A stretch of DNA of 64,000 bases from Bryobacteraceae bacterium (GTDB lineage: Bacteria > Acidobacteriota > Terriglobia > Bryobacterales > Bryobacteraceae): positions 1 to 64,000 of the forward strand of contig JARKOC010000158.1 of the NCBI GenBank assembly GCA_029975915.1. The letters run 5' to 3'. Under the pieces are notes generated by a model, which saw only the letters and a program-made list of their open reading frames with translations, ran no database searches and was not told the origin of the DNA. Position 1 is the stretch's first letter. Every line of letters starts with the position of its first letter. The translations under genes and the position numbers were made by a program. This document shows, one piece after another, positions 1-8,575 of this stretch.

Positions 1-535
1 CGAAGCGGATCGATTGCTGGTTGCCTTCCCCAGTGTTGATAGCGCCCGGAGCCAGCGCCATCAAGCTGGCCCAGTGCCGCCCATTGAGTGGCATCTCGCG
101 CATCTGCTGGCCGCCGATGACCGTGCCAACCACAGCCGAGGTGCTCTCCATTGGCGCGGCGACGTCCTCGACCGTGACTGTCGTCTCCAATGTGCTCACT
201 TGCATGGTGATGTCCAGGTTACGGTTGTCACCGACACCAAGCCGGACATCCTTCATGGACACGGTACGGAAGCCTTTCAACGATGCGTTCACCGTGTAAA
301 GGCCGATTGGCAAGAGTGAAAAGGAATAGGAACCACTGGCGTTTGACTGCGTCGTGCGGCGGAGACCTGTCACCTGCGAGACGATTTCCAGTGACGCACC
401 GGGGATTGCCGCACCGGAACTATCGGTGATTGTCCCTGACAGAGTCGCGCTATCCACTTGCGCCGCCACCGGCAGCAAGGTGACAAGCAGTCCACAAAGG
501 ACTGCTGAAAAAACCAACAACGCTCTTGAGAGCAT
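1..535 (-). CDS. Oar-like TonB-dependent receptor, N-terminal part (cut by window edge)
   Basis: The gene reads leftward off the window, leaving its first 178 codons. The start at 535 is preceded by GGAGG about 10 bases upstream. Residues 1-26 form a signal peptide ending in VAAQ. Residues about 28-112 read as a carboxypeptidase-regulatory (CarboxypepD_reg) beta-sandwich, with the typical phrases LSGTITDSSGAAIPGA and SGSYSFSLLPIGLYTV. A plug-like segment follows with MREMPLNGRH. This order is that of Oar/Oem-type outer-membrane TonB-dependent proteins, which are greatly expanded in Acidobacteriota and thought to import glycan or peptide ligands. The full-length relative at 3561 has the same plan. 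It is divergent from the regulator gene at 769, so the two may share control. The ligand is unknown and the barrel is outside the window. Confidence 0.85.
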   Translation of the reverse strand, partial: MLSRALLVFSAVLCGLLVTLLPVAAQVDSATLSGTITDSSGAAIPGASLEIVSQVTGLRRTTQSNASGSYSFSLLPIGLYTVNASLKGFRTVSMKDVRLGVGDNRNLDITMQVSTLETTVTVEDVAAPMESTSAVVGTVIGGQQMREMPLNGRHWASLMALAPGAINTGEGNQQSIRF

Positions 536-553
536 GGATGCACCAACCTCCCG

Positions 554-569
554 TGACCCAGAAGGGTCA
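554..569. promoter_or_regulatory. Perfect inverted repeat upstream of the left receptor gene
   Basis: TGACCC-agaa-GGGTCA is a perfect 6-bp inverted repeat with a 4-base loop. It begins about 18 bases upstream of the receptor start at 535, just beyond its ribosome-binding site. It could be an operator half-site pair or a 5' leader hairpin. No other copy was noticed in the window. The role is inferred from position only. Confidence 0.35.
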
Positions 570-673
570 AAATTGACTGCTGCGACACTCTAGTGCCAGG
601 TACAATCTCGCCGCAAGAAGTTTACGGTTGGTTACCGGGATGCATGAGCCTTGAGCTACCCCTTTGAGCACGG

Positions 674-697
674 TTACAGGATGTTATACCGGATGTT
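674..697. repeat. Two adjacent 12-bp direct repeats between receptor and regulator
   Basis: TTACAGGATGTT (674-685) is followed at once by ATACCGGATGTT (686-697), 10 of 12 bases identical. A third, looser copy (TTACCGGGATG) lies at 632-642. The repeats sit in the 233-bp divergent region between the receptor (start 535) and the regulator (start 769), where binding sites for a transcription factor are expected. The rest of 536-768 shows an AT-rich stretch near 710-725 that may hold the regulator promoter. Confidence 0.4.
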
Positions 698-768
698 GAA
701 TTCCCTAACTTCCAGATATATAATCGCCTCGCCTGACAGCATCAACTTGATTTCAGAGGGGGAGCGGG

Positions 769-2085
769 ATGAGCGCGGCAAATCCCATGCCACCGGTAAA
801 CGGGCCGCATACCGTCTCCAGGGGAGAGATGGAGGCGGAACTGCGGCATCTCTTGCACTGCGGCCTGCTCCGAGAAGGGACGCAGTTGTACACTCTCACG
901 AAGTACTTGGGTGAAAAAGCGCTCGACCCTCCGGAGTTTCTCAAGGAATACACGATTGGGGTGGAGGCGCTAGGCAAGCCTTCCGACCACGATCCAAGGA
1001 TCGACCCGACGGTCCGAGTCGAGATATCCAAGCTGCGCAAACGGCTGAGGGAGTATTATCAGGGTCCGGGAGCATCCCGCGCGGTTCACATGGAGATCCC
1101 GCATGGATCGTATCTGCCGGTGTTCAGGCAGCCTGTGCGGGGAGAGATGACCACCACTGGCGCGCAGCGGCTCCGGAAATTGATTTGGATCGCCGCAGCC
1201 GGGTTCGTTCTCCTGGCATCCGTTTTGCTAATAGGAGTCTGGAGGCGGGCATCCCCCAGCCTGCCGGCCGGGCTTGAGGCGTTCTGGCAACCACACCTGA
1301 ACAGCAAAAGGGCCACATTGCTGGTCTGCGGGACTCCGATGTTCCTGAAGATCAAGGGAGGCTACTACCGTGACACGAATGCCAACAGGCCTGAAGAGAT
1401 TGCGGGCAGTAAAAGAGCGCAGGCGGTCATCGAAGCCCTGAAGCCGGCTCCGGACGAGGTCCGGCCCGTGCACACTTTCGTCGGAATGGGGGAGGCGCAT
1501 GGAATCTTCGAGATCACAAAGCTGCTCGCGTCGCATGGCGCCACGCTGATTCTCCGCCAGTCCAATGAAGTGAGCTGGGAGGACTTCAAGGACAAGCACG
1601 TCATCTTCCTGGGCGGAAAGAAATATAACCCGCAAATTCCGCTATTGCCTTACAAGCAAGCTTTCACGGCCGTCAACCGGCGCATCCTCAACTTAAGTCC
1701 GAGGAACGGGGAACCGGAGGAGTATCAGACCTCCAGCGTGACTCCGTATGGCGAACTGACGGGTGAATATGCGCTGATTTCGGTCTATCCCGGCCTGACT
1801 CCCGGAACCCGGCTGATGACGCTCGATTGTTCCTCGACGGAGGGCACCCTTGCGGCGGCCGAGTTTCTGACGCGCGAAGACATGGTGAGCCAGTTGGTCG
1901 GGAAAGGGGTGCCGCTGGACGTCGCGGGCGGTCAGGCGAAGGCATTCCAAGTGGTCATACACGCCAAGTACAACAAGGGTGTGGTGGTTGGACTGGCTTA
2001 CGTGACTCACAGGGTGATGGAATCGGCGCACAGCGCCCACGCGGCCCCCAGGCGGGACTCTGGCAGGAGAAAAGTCGTGGGTTAG
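769..2085 (+). CDS. Transmembrane one-component regulator (winged-helix-like domain, one membrane helix, periplasmic sensor)
   Basis: Protein of 438 residues. Residues about 20-120 match the N-terminal domain seen in many Solibacter-type proteins often labelled adenylate cyclase or winged-helix: a helical part, then DPRIDPTVRVEISKLRKRL and a closing HGSYLPVF strand. Residues about 138-157 (IWIAAAGFVLLASVLLIGVW) are one membrane helix followed by WRR. Residues 165-438 form an outside domain that aligns by eye with the same part of the convergent gene at 2159-3409 (FWxP start, FVGMGEA against FVGIGDA, an AAEFLT block near the end). The ATG follows a purine-rich GAGGGGGAG. It is divergent from a TonB-type receptor, which suggests that it controls that receptor. 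No cyclase catalytic domain is visible. DNA binding by the N-domain is inferred. Confidence 0.7.
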   Translation: MSAANPMPPVNGPHTVSRGEMEAELRHLLHCGLLREGTQLYTLTKYLGEKALDPPEFLKEYTIGVEALGKPSDHDPRIDPTVRVEISKLRKRLREYYQGPGASRAVHMEIPHGSYLPVFRQPVRGEMTTTGAQRLRKLIWIAAAGFVLLASVLLIGVWRRASPSLPAGLEAFWQPHLNSKRATLLVCGTPMFLKIKGGYYRDTNANRPEEIAGSKRAQAVIEALKPAPDEVRPVHTFVGMGEAHGIFEITKLLASHGATLILRQSNEVSWEDFKDKHVIFLGGKKYNPQIPLLPYKQAFTAVNRRILNLSPRNGEPEEYQTSSVTPYGELTGEYALISVYPGLTPGTRLMTLDCSSTEGTLAAAEFLTREDMVSQLVGKGVPLDVAGGQAKAFQVVIHAKYNKGVVVGLAYVTHRVMESAHSAHAAPRRDSGRRKVVG

Positions 2086-2158
2086 TGTAGACAAAGAACG
2101 CCAAAGGAATTGGCTTCGAACTGCAAGGATGCGGCTTGTCCCTGAAGTCCGACAGGGA

Positions 2159-3409
2159 TCACCAGTAGTGAATCGCCAAAATGCGCGGCGGACCGGGCGT
2201 GTTGCCAATCACCTTGCAGTAGATGACGATTTGAAGGTTCTTCTGCTCCCAACCATCAGGCGCTGATGTGAGCGCAGCGTTCAGGTATTCCGGGTTGGTG
2301 AGGAATTCGGCAGCGGCGTGAGTCCCCATGTTCGTAATGCCGGCGGCGGTAACGACGGCCTCGCCGCTGTAAGATCTCAGGACTCTGGAAACGATGGCAT
2401 AATCCTCCGTCGACTTGTAGTCAGGAGAAACCGAACTCAGCCGCCAGACGCGTTTTGGGTCCTGGTGGTCTACGACTGAGAAACGGCCGAAAGCGAATCG
2501 ATACTCCGCGTTGGACTGCATCGTCCAGCGGTTGGAGTAAGCGCCAATCAGAACCGACGGCGAAGATCTCAGATCGCTGAAATTCATATGCGCGTCCGCT
2601 CTGGGGATGGTCTGGCGGCCGCGTTCGCTGATCATTCTGGTGAACAGAGCCACGGCATAAGCGTCTCCGATCCCGACGAACTGGTCGCGGGAGGGGATCA
2701 AATCGCTGGAAGCGGGCGGATAGTTCTCCGAGGGCAGATCCATGTTGGCCGCAGGGACATAAGCCAGAGGATTGCCTATGCAGATTAATACGGGCTTAGA
2801 CGAGCGAAAAACCGGCTCCCAGAACCGATCGAAGGCAGTGGAGGCGGTGGATCTCAACATCAAAAAGCCGGCTACCCCCAGCAACCCGGCGAGCAGGAGG
2901 ATTGGCACCAGAGTCTTGTACCTCCGCGAATCCTCGACACGGCCGCTGTCCGGCGCCGGTACAGGATGGGGTTGGACGCTTTCATCCTGGGCAAATCGTA
3001 TTTCGGGATGATAGGAGCCCGGCGGCAGGTCGATCCGGACCCTGGCTGTAGGCGCATCGCCGTGATACTGGGCGAGGCGTTTCCGGACCTCGTTCGCCGC
3101 CACGCGCACCGTGGCGTCGCCGCCGGTGTCGTAATCGGGTCTGCGGTCGAAGACGGCAACCCCTATGGAACGCTCCTTCAGGTCTTCCTCGGAACCCTCC
3201 AAAGTCCTGCCCACGACATACTCCAGGAAGTGGCGGCTGCGCCGGCTTGTCTTGAAGGCAGGGCTCTCTATGATCCGCGCCAGCTCCTCCTTTATCTCCC
3301 GGATCGCATCAGAAGATAGGCGCAAGTTGGATCCACCCAAATCAACTGGTGTCGCATCTGGACGGCGCGGATCCTGAATCATTTGCTGGCTGAGCAAAGC
3401 ATAACACAT
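2159..3409 (-). CDS. Transmembrane one-component regulator, paralogue of the gene at 769
   Basis: Protein of 416 residues with the same plan as its convergent neighbour. Residues about 35-138 hold the winged-helix-like domain (FLEYVVGRTLEG, ATVRVAANEVRKRL, PPGSYHPEIRF). Residues about 166-185 are one membrane helix (VPILLLAGLLGVAGFLML). Residues 193-416 are the outside sensor domain, with shared landmarks FDRFWEP, FVGIGDAYAV, STEDYAIVS and HAAAEFLT. The ATG at 3409 is assumed; the next Met at 3382 is possible and would shorten the tail by nine residues without touching a domain. The gene is divergent from the Oar-like receptor at 3561, and two palindromes lie between them. A role in regulating that receptor is inferred from the arrangement. 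Confidence 0.7.
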   Translation of the reverse strand: MCYALLSQQMIQDPRRPDATPVDLGGSNLRLSSDAIREIKEELARIIESPAFKTSRRSRHFLEYVVGRTLEGSEEDLKERSIGVAVFDRRPDYDTGGDATVRVAANEVRKRLAQYHGDAPTARVRIDLPPGSYHPEIRFAQDESVQPHPVPAPDSGRVEDSRRYKTLVPILLLAGLLGVAGFLMLRSTASTAFDRFWEPVFRSSKPVLICIGNPLAYVPAANMDLPSENYPPASSDLIPSRDQFVGIGDAYAVALFTRMISERGRQTIPRADAHMNFSDLRSSPSVLIGAYSNRWTMQSNAEYRFAFGRFSVVDHQDPKRVWRLSSVSPDYKSTEDYAIVSRVLRSYSGEAVVTAAGITNMGTHAAAEFLTNPEYLNAALTSAPDGWEQKNLQIVIYCKVIGNTPGPPRILAIHYW

Positions 3410-3412
3410 CGC

Positions 3413-3428
3413 CTTAACGTCCGTTAAG
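3413..3428. promoter_or_regulatory. Palindrome CTTAACG-tc-CGTTAAG beside the regulator start
   Basis: This is a perfect 7-bp inverted repeat with a 2-base spacer, starting 4 bases upstream of the assumed regulator start (3409). A dimeric repressor bound here would block the leftward gene, so autoregulation is plausible. Function is inferred from symmetry and position. Confidence 0.45.
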
Positions 3429-3436
3429 CAGAATTA

Positions 3437-3449
3437 ATACATTCTGTAT
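3437..3449. promoter_or_regulatory. Palindrome ATACA-ttc-TGTAT in the divergent promoter region
   Basis: This is a perfect 5-bp inverted repeat with a 3-base spacer, 8 bases beyond the palindrome at 3413-3428 and inside the most AT-rich part of the regulator-receptor gap (3410-3560). It is a candidate operator for the receptor gene that starts at 3561. No experimental or comparative support is available here. Confidence 0.35.
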
Positions 3450-3560
3450 CAATAACTTAAACGAGAAGCCAGAGAGCCGTGGCTGAGAACCGTTCCGAAC
3501 CTTGAGAATCCCCAGGCTGAGGTGCAGACTCGTCGATGGAACACTGCTTTGGAGGTCAAA

Positions 3561-6500
3561 ATGAGGAATTCCCGTCTGGTTGTCGCCCTGTTGGCGGCAT
3601 TCATGCTGTCCACAAGCCTGACCGCACAGTCCAATTTCGGCGGACTTCGCGGAACGGTGACAGACCCTTCGGGCGCCGTCGTGCCTGACGCCACCGTCAC
3701 CATTACTGATGCAGGCACCAGCGCCAGAATCGTCCTGAAGACCACGGCCGAGGGTATTTATGCGGCGCCGGCCCTGCGCCCGGTCTTCTACAACATCACC
3801 GTCGAAGCTACGGGCTTTCAAAAACTGACCATCAGCGACGTGAAGGTTGACACCGCCAAATTGCAGACTCTTGACGCCGTACTTAAACCCGGCGAGGTCA
3901 CTACCACAGTTGAAGTGACCGGCGAAGCACCGCTCCTGCAGACTTACACCGGCGCGCACACGAACACGGTGGATCAGAAGACAATTAACGAGGTCCCGCT
4001 CAACGGCCGTAACACGCTGGAACTCGCCCTGATGCTGCCAGGAGCATCGGGTAGCGCCGGCACCGAGTTCTCCGAGTTGACCACCAATGACCCCATGCCC
4101 GGACGGGAACTTTCGATCAACGGCGGCCGGGCCGGTTCCACGCAGTTCCTCGCCGACGGCGCGAACGTAACTTCTTTGGCGCTGTCGCGCATGTCAATCT
4201 CATTCACTCCAGATACAATCCAGGAGTTTTCCGTTCAACAGGCGAACTATTCCGCTCAGTTCGCGCAGGCGGGAGCGATCATCCAACAGACGACGAAATC
4301 GGGCACTAATCAGCTCCGCGGCAGCGCCTATTGGTTCCACCGCCAAAAGGCGTTCACCGCCACGCCGTTCGCGGCGCAGCGCTCGCCTGTGACCAATTAC
4401 GATGCCCGGCCGCCTCTTCGCCGCCAGCAGTTGGGGGCAACAATTGGCGGCCCTGTTGTCATTCCCAAGATCTACGACGGCCGCAACCGGACATTCTTCT
4501 TCGCCTCCTACGAACCGACCCGTCAGCTGAGTTCAAATCCCTCGGGGCCGACATATTCTCGCGTGCCCACGCCCGACGAGATCAAGGGCGATTTTTCCAA
4601 AACCCTGGTTTATTTCCGTAACACGGCCGGCGTAGTCACCACACAGCAGATCGCTCCTCTCTATCGACAGTTCAACCGCATGGCCGACGGAACGCTAACC
4701 TACATCCCGAACCCGAACTTCAACCCCGCCCTGGCCCCATCGGTGACCAACGCGCGCTTCATGTACCGCGGCTTCGAGATGTTCAACCCCAACGATCCAG
4801 ACCCTGCCCGGCGCGGCCGCGTCCTGGTTGACGCGACAGGCCGTTCCTACGTCAACCCCATCTCCGCCCGTATCGCCCAGGAACTCTACCCCACCCCGAA
4901 CATAACCGACCTGAACCAGATTGCCGATCTCCTCGGCGCCAACTATGTCTACTTCCGCCGGACCGAATACAAAGACGACCGCTACACCGCCCGCATCGAC
5001 CACCGCATCAACGATGCCCACCAGATCTACGGCCGCTACACTTACCAGCCGCAGTTCGGCGACCGGATGTTCCGCGATCCCGTCCAGTCCGGCCTGATTT
5101 CCGACGCGAACAAATCGCGCCAGATCCTGGGCGCCTGGACCTGGACCCCTCGCCCGACCATGGTCAACGAGTTCCGCGCCAACTACGTCTATGGCGACTT
5201 CGGCCGCAATTTCCCGAGCGAACTGCTCGGCAAGGATTACACATCCGAATACCTTGACATCGGTGGTCCAGGCAAGGGCGCCGTCAACTTGCTCGGCTAC
5301 GGCATGGCTCGTTTCTATGATGGCGGGGCATTGCGCGGCGTGAGCGGCTCCACGTCGGGCGCGGCCATGGATTCGGCAGGATTTTCGCAACCGCAGGACG
5401 TGGGCAAGAACCGTGAACACTCCTATTCAGTCACGAACGATTTTTCCTGGTACAGAGGCTCCTGGACACTGAAAATGGGTTTCTCGGCCGCGTATCTGGA
5501 GTTGAACCAGGCCAATCTTGGCGTCGGTTCACTGGCGGGCGGCCGTTTTTCGTGGGATCCCAACATCACAGCCGACCGCAATTGCTCTACAACGCCCATC
5601 GGCGGCACCTACCCCGATTGCTCAGGGCAAATCCTGACAGGTGACAAGTTCGCCGCCTTCATGCTCGGGGTACCGCAGTGGGCGCAGGTGCAGACCGAGA
5701 ACCTCTCGATCCCTTATTACTACCGCTGGAAGAACATGGGCGGCTATTTCCAGGGGGACTGGAAGGCGATGCGTTCGTTGACGCTCAATCTAGGCGTCCG
5801 CTATCAGTATCAGTCGCCGCGCTGGGAACATTTCAACCGGCAGGGTTCATTGAACATGAACCGCATTGAAGGGAATCCGTTTCTGCTGGATACGGCGGGT
5901 AATCCGAGGCCGGCGCCAGTCTTTGAATACGCCGGATTCGGTGGCCGCTCCCGTTATCTGACCCCACCTCAAAAGGATGTCTTCGAGCCCCGTTTCGGAT
6001 TTGCCTGGACGCCGGAGTTCGATTGGAACAGCTCGCGAAAGTTCGTGATTCGCGGCGGCTACGGCATCACGCACGGCGTCCTGATGGGCAACGACCGCGA
6101 GCCGATTCCCAATATCGGCTCGCAGACATTCTCCTCCTTCCGGTCCATCTCTTACATCCTGGGAGCCAACGACTGGCAGCCACCGTCAAACTCGGCCACA
6201 TGTGGACTGGCCCGCTGCCCGGAGATCAATGTCCCGATGCAGTTTGGTTACAACAACATGGTGCTGGCATCGGATCCATTAATGTTCGATCTGCCGTCAT
6301 CGGGCGTCATCCGGCCTAGCGATGCTGCCGCCACCACAGCCGCGCGCCCGGTCGCCCGCCAGGACGTCCGGTACCAAGCCACGGGCGTGGTGGCCGACCA
6401 GATGTCTCGTATCCCAACCATACAGAATTACTCGCTGCTGTTACAGTACGAGGCGCTGCCAAGCACCGTCCTGACGGCGGGCTATCAGGGTTCCCGCGGT

Positions 6501-7694
6501 ACCGGCCTGGTTGGCGCACCGTACAACATCAACCGTGTGAACCCGTTTACCGGGGACATACCCTACCCCGGTTTCTCCGGCCGGGTGTCGAACTCGATCT
6601 TCGTAATCGACCCCACTAACGCGGCGTCAACCTATCACGCAATGATCGTGGAACTTGAACGCCGCTACTACGAAGGGCTCCAGTTCCGCTTCAACTACAC
6701 CTGGTCGAAAGCCATCGACGACAACTCAGGTGGCATCAAATTTCCAATCCCGAACAATTCTTTTTCAAACGCGAGCGCCGACGTGCCGCTAACACGATTG
6801 CAGAACCCCTACGATTCGCGCTCCGAGCGCGCTCCGGCTGCCACCGACACGCCTCATGCATTTAATCTCATGGCGTTTTATGAGGTTCCGGTGGGCAAGG
6901 GCCGGCGGTTCTTAAACAACACCGGTTGGGCCGATCATGCGATCGGCGGCTGGCAGTTGGGCGGGTTGAGCCGGATCCGTTCAGGCTATCCCATCTCTGT
7001 GACTTTGGGCGTCGCAAATGCGCTCGACACCGGTTTGCCCGGAGGCGCCATCCGGCCTGACCTCATTCCGGGCGTTCCTCTCATTAACCCTGACTGGACG
7101 CCCGAAACTGCACAGTTCACGCCCTATGTGAACCCAAGGGCTTTCTCCTGGCCCGAACCGGGTCGGTACGGCAACGCCGCCCGGAACTATTCCTCGTTCC
7201 GCCTGCCATGGGTGCAGTCCTTCGACCTCTCTGCCCACAAGCGGATCACCCCATGGAAAGAGAGCCGGAGGTATTTTGAGTTGCGTGTAGAGATCTTCAA
7301 TGTGCTGAACCACAAGACCTTTCATCCGAACTTCAATACGAATCTGTTCTCCGGCGGGGCACAGAACCCGTTGCTTGCCGGTCAGTCGCCCAACTTCACC
7401 CCCGTCGCTGGCGTCGAGAATCGCAACCGCAACCTAACGGCGCCGGGCGTTTGGGACGCAATCATCGCCAAGAGCACCGGCGTGGCTGTCGATGCTGCCA
7501 TCGCCAACCTGCCGGGTCCTGGCGCCGGCGGGCTTGGTTGTCCATCAAACGCTGCTGAGTTGAGCCAACAGGTGCGAGCACTGTCGCCAGCGTGCGTGGC
7601 CCGTGCCACGACTCTCAACACGAGCTTCTACCGGCTGAATCAGAACACCATCCAATCCCGCATTGTGCAGTTTGCTCTGAAGTTTTACTTCTGA
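3561..7694 (+). CDS. Oar-like TonB-dependent outer-membrane receptor, full length
   Basis: Protein of 1377 residues. The ATG at 3561 is chosen because GGAGG lies 6 bases upstream and a clean signal peptide follows (MRNSRLVVALLAAFML, cleavage near TAQS). Residues about 25-110 are a CarboxypepD_reg domain (LRGTVTDPSGAVVPDATVTI). Residues about 120-240 are the plug (INEVPLNGRNTLELALMLPG, then QTTKSGTNQLRGSAYWFHR). The remainder has the Tyr/Asn/Arg-rich alternating strands of a TonB-type barrel and ends in aromatic FALKFYF, as outer-membrane proteins do. Size and order fit the Oar/Oem group. No TonB box was identified. It is divergent from its probable regulator (2159-3409). The ligand is unknown; carbohydrate or peptide are the usual suggestions. 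Confidence 0.9.
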   Translation: MRNSRLVVALLAAFMLSTSLTAQSNFGGLRGTVTDPSGAVVPDATVTITDAGTSARIVLKTTAEGIYAAPALRPVFYNITVEATGFQKLTISDVKVDTAKLQTLDAVLKPGEVTTTVEVTGEAPLLQTYTGAHTNTVDQKTINEVPLNGRNTLELALMLPGASGSAGTEFSELTTNDPMPGRELSINGGRAGSTQFLADGANVTSLALSRMSISFTPDTIQEFSVQQANYSAQFAQAGAIIQQTTKSGTNQLRGSAYWFHRQKAFTATPFAAQRSPVTNYDARPPLRRQQLGATIGGPVVIPKIYDGRNRTFFFASYEPTRQLSSNPSGPTYSRVPTPDEIKGDFSKTLVYFRNTAGVVTTQQIAPLYRQFNRMADGTLTYIPNPNFNPALAPSVTNARFMYRGFEMFNPNDPDPARRGRVLVDATGRSYVNPISARIAQELYPTPNITDLNQIADLLGANYVYFRRTEYKDDRYTARIDHRINDAHQIYGRYTYQPQFGDRMFRDPVQSGLISDANKSRQILGAWTWTPRPTMVNEFRANYVYGDFGRNFPSELLGKDYTSEYLDIGGPGKGAVNLLGYGMARFYDGGALRGVSGSTSGAAMDSAGFSQPQDVGKNREHSYSVTNDFSWYRGSWTLKMGFSAAYLELNQANLGVGSLAGGRFSWDPNITADRNCSTTPIGGTYPDCSGQILTGDKFAAFMLGVPQWAQVQTENLSIPYYYRWKNMGGYFQGDWKAMRSLTLNLGVRYQYQSPRWEHFNRQGSLNMNRIEGNPFLLDTAGNPRPAPVFEYAGFGGRSRYLTPPQKDVFEPRFGFAWTPEFDWNSSRKFVIRGGYGITHGVLMGNDREPIPNIGSQTFSSFRSISYILGANDWQPPSNSATCGLARCPEINVPMQFGYNNMVLASDPLMFDLPSSGVIRPSDAAATTAARPVARQDVRYQATGVVADQMSRIPTIQNYSLLLQYEALPSTVLTAGYQGSRGTGLVGAPYNINRVNPFTGDIPYPGFSGRVSNSIFVIDPTNAASTYHAMIVELERRYYEGLQFRFNYTWSKAIDDNSGGIKFPIPNNSFSNASADVPLTRLQNPYDSRSERAPAATDTPHAFNLMAFYEVPVGKGRRFLNNTGWADHAIGGWQLGGLSRIRSGYPISVTLGVANALDTGLPGGAIRPDLIPGVPLINPDWTPETAQFTPYVNPRAFSWPEPGRYGNAARNYSSFRLPWVQSFDLSAHKRITPWKESRRYFELRVEIFNVLNHKTFHPNFNTNLFSGGAQNPLLAGQSPNFTPVAGVENRNRNLTAPGVWDAIIAKSTGVAVDAAIANLPGPGAGGLGCPSNAAELSQQVRALSPACVARATTLNTSFYRLNQNTIQSRIVQFALKFYF

Positions 7695-7725
7695 TCAGGC
7701 CGGCCTGCACGATCCCTTGATGCCG

Positions 7726-7747
7726 CGGGCGGGGAGCCCCCCGCCCG
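7726..7747 (+). terminator. GC-rich hairpin after the receptor gene
   Basis: CGGGCGGGG and CCCCGCCCG form a 9-bp perfect stem with a 4-base loop, 31 bases after the stop codon. No T-run follows, so it would be a Rho-assisted or weak intrinsic terminator, or an RNA-stabilising hairpin. Confidence 0.5.
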
Positions 7748-7854
7748 AGTTGCTTCACGCGGGTGGAACAGGCGGGACAACCGCCATGCAAGCAGGTGGG
7801 GTGCCGGATCCGCAAGCCGTTGACCCTGCATCCGGGGCGAGACCCCTCGACGCC

Positions 7855-8019
7855 ATGAGTATTCTCATAATAGTCGGGGTCGCAGTGGGATTCACCGCTG
7901 TTGCGAGCGCGCAGATACCGTCCGCGAGCCCAGACCTGCGTAGCACTGGAAAGTGTCCCCCGGCAAAGCCGGGGGCTTTGGGTTGTGAGCCGCTCAAACC
8001 GGCTTTGCGGGGACGCTAA
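7855..8019 (+). pseudogene. Possible fragment of an exported-protein gene cut by the IS-like element
   Basis: From ATG 7855 the frame gives a good signal peptide (MSILIIVGVAVGFTAVASAQ) and about 12 further plausible residues. It then enters the hairpin end of the IS200/IS605-like element near 7957 and stops at 8019. No clear ribosome-binding site is seen and no continuation was recognised beyond the element's other end near 8592. It may be the 5' end of an interrupted gene or a chance frame. 7748-7854 holds nothing else that I can support. Confidence 0.25.
7957..7975. repeat. Subterminal hairpin, right end of the IS200/IS605-like element
   Basis: CCCCCGGC-aaa-GCCGGGGG is a perfect 8-bp stem with a 3-base loop. 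Its core matches the hairpin at 8576-8592 except for one loop base. It lies downstream of the transposase relic. Confidence 0.65.
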
Positions 8020-8059
8020 CGCGGCCCCTGTTTCGGGGGGCCACCTCGATGGTGGCTGG

Positions 8060-8490
8060 TCATTCTCCGAGTTTCATCTGCTCCAGCCTGTGGTCCTCCC
8101 GCTCCTCATTCCGGATGTAGTTCCGGATCACCCCTTCATCTCGCCCTACTGTGGATAGGAAGTACTCTCGCGCCCAGAAGCTCTGCCCCACGAAGTTGCG
8201 CTTCCGCTCTCCGTAGACCCTCGCCAGATGGATCGCTCTCTTGCCTTTGGTATGGCCGACCACCTGCGGCACCGCCTACTTTGGCGGAATCGCGATCAGC
8301 ATCTGCACGTGATCGATCAGCATATGGCCCTCTGCCATCCGGCGATCCTTCTGCTCGGCCAACCGGCGAAAATCTCGCCCAGATATGGCCTCAGTCGCTT
8401 CTACAGAGTCTTACGCCAGCACTTTGGGATGAACACCACGTGGTATTTGCACTCCCAGGCCGTATGGCTCAGACTTTTCTACTCGTCCAT
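8060..8490 (-). pseudogene. IS200/IS605-family transposase TnpA, multiply disrupted
   Basis: Read leftward from the ATG at 8490 the segment gives CKYHVVFIPKCWRKTL, then after a frame change RLAEQKDRRMAEGHML, then VVGHTKGKRAIHLARVYGE and the end FWAREYFLSTVGRDEGVIR. Together these are the whole Y1 HUH transposase of about 140 residues. Damage seen: an in-frame stop at codon 4, a second stop after KTL, a frameshift near 8360, and a stop after IPPK. The HUH motif, normally HVH after the Asp of IDH, reads HVQ, so one metal-binding His is lost. The catalytic Tyr region (IRNYIRNEE) remains. The protein cannot be made. Confidence 0.85.
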
Positions 8491-8575
8491 AGTGAAAACT
8501 TCTTTCGTGTGTTTGGCGGCTCACGTATCGAAGTTTCCGCGATGGACTCCCTCAAATGTCAACCCTCTACTGCCA

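Noticed and set aside
4695..5420. Leftward frame of 241 codons inside the Oar-like receptor gene
   Set aside because: Composition is Val/Gly/Asp-rich without domain logic, and the opposite strand codes a continuous receptor.
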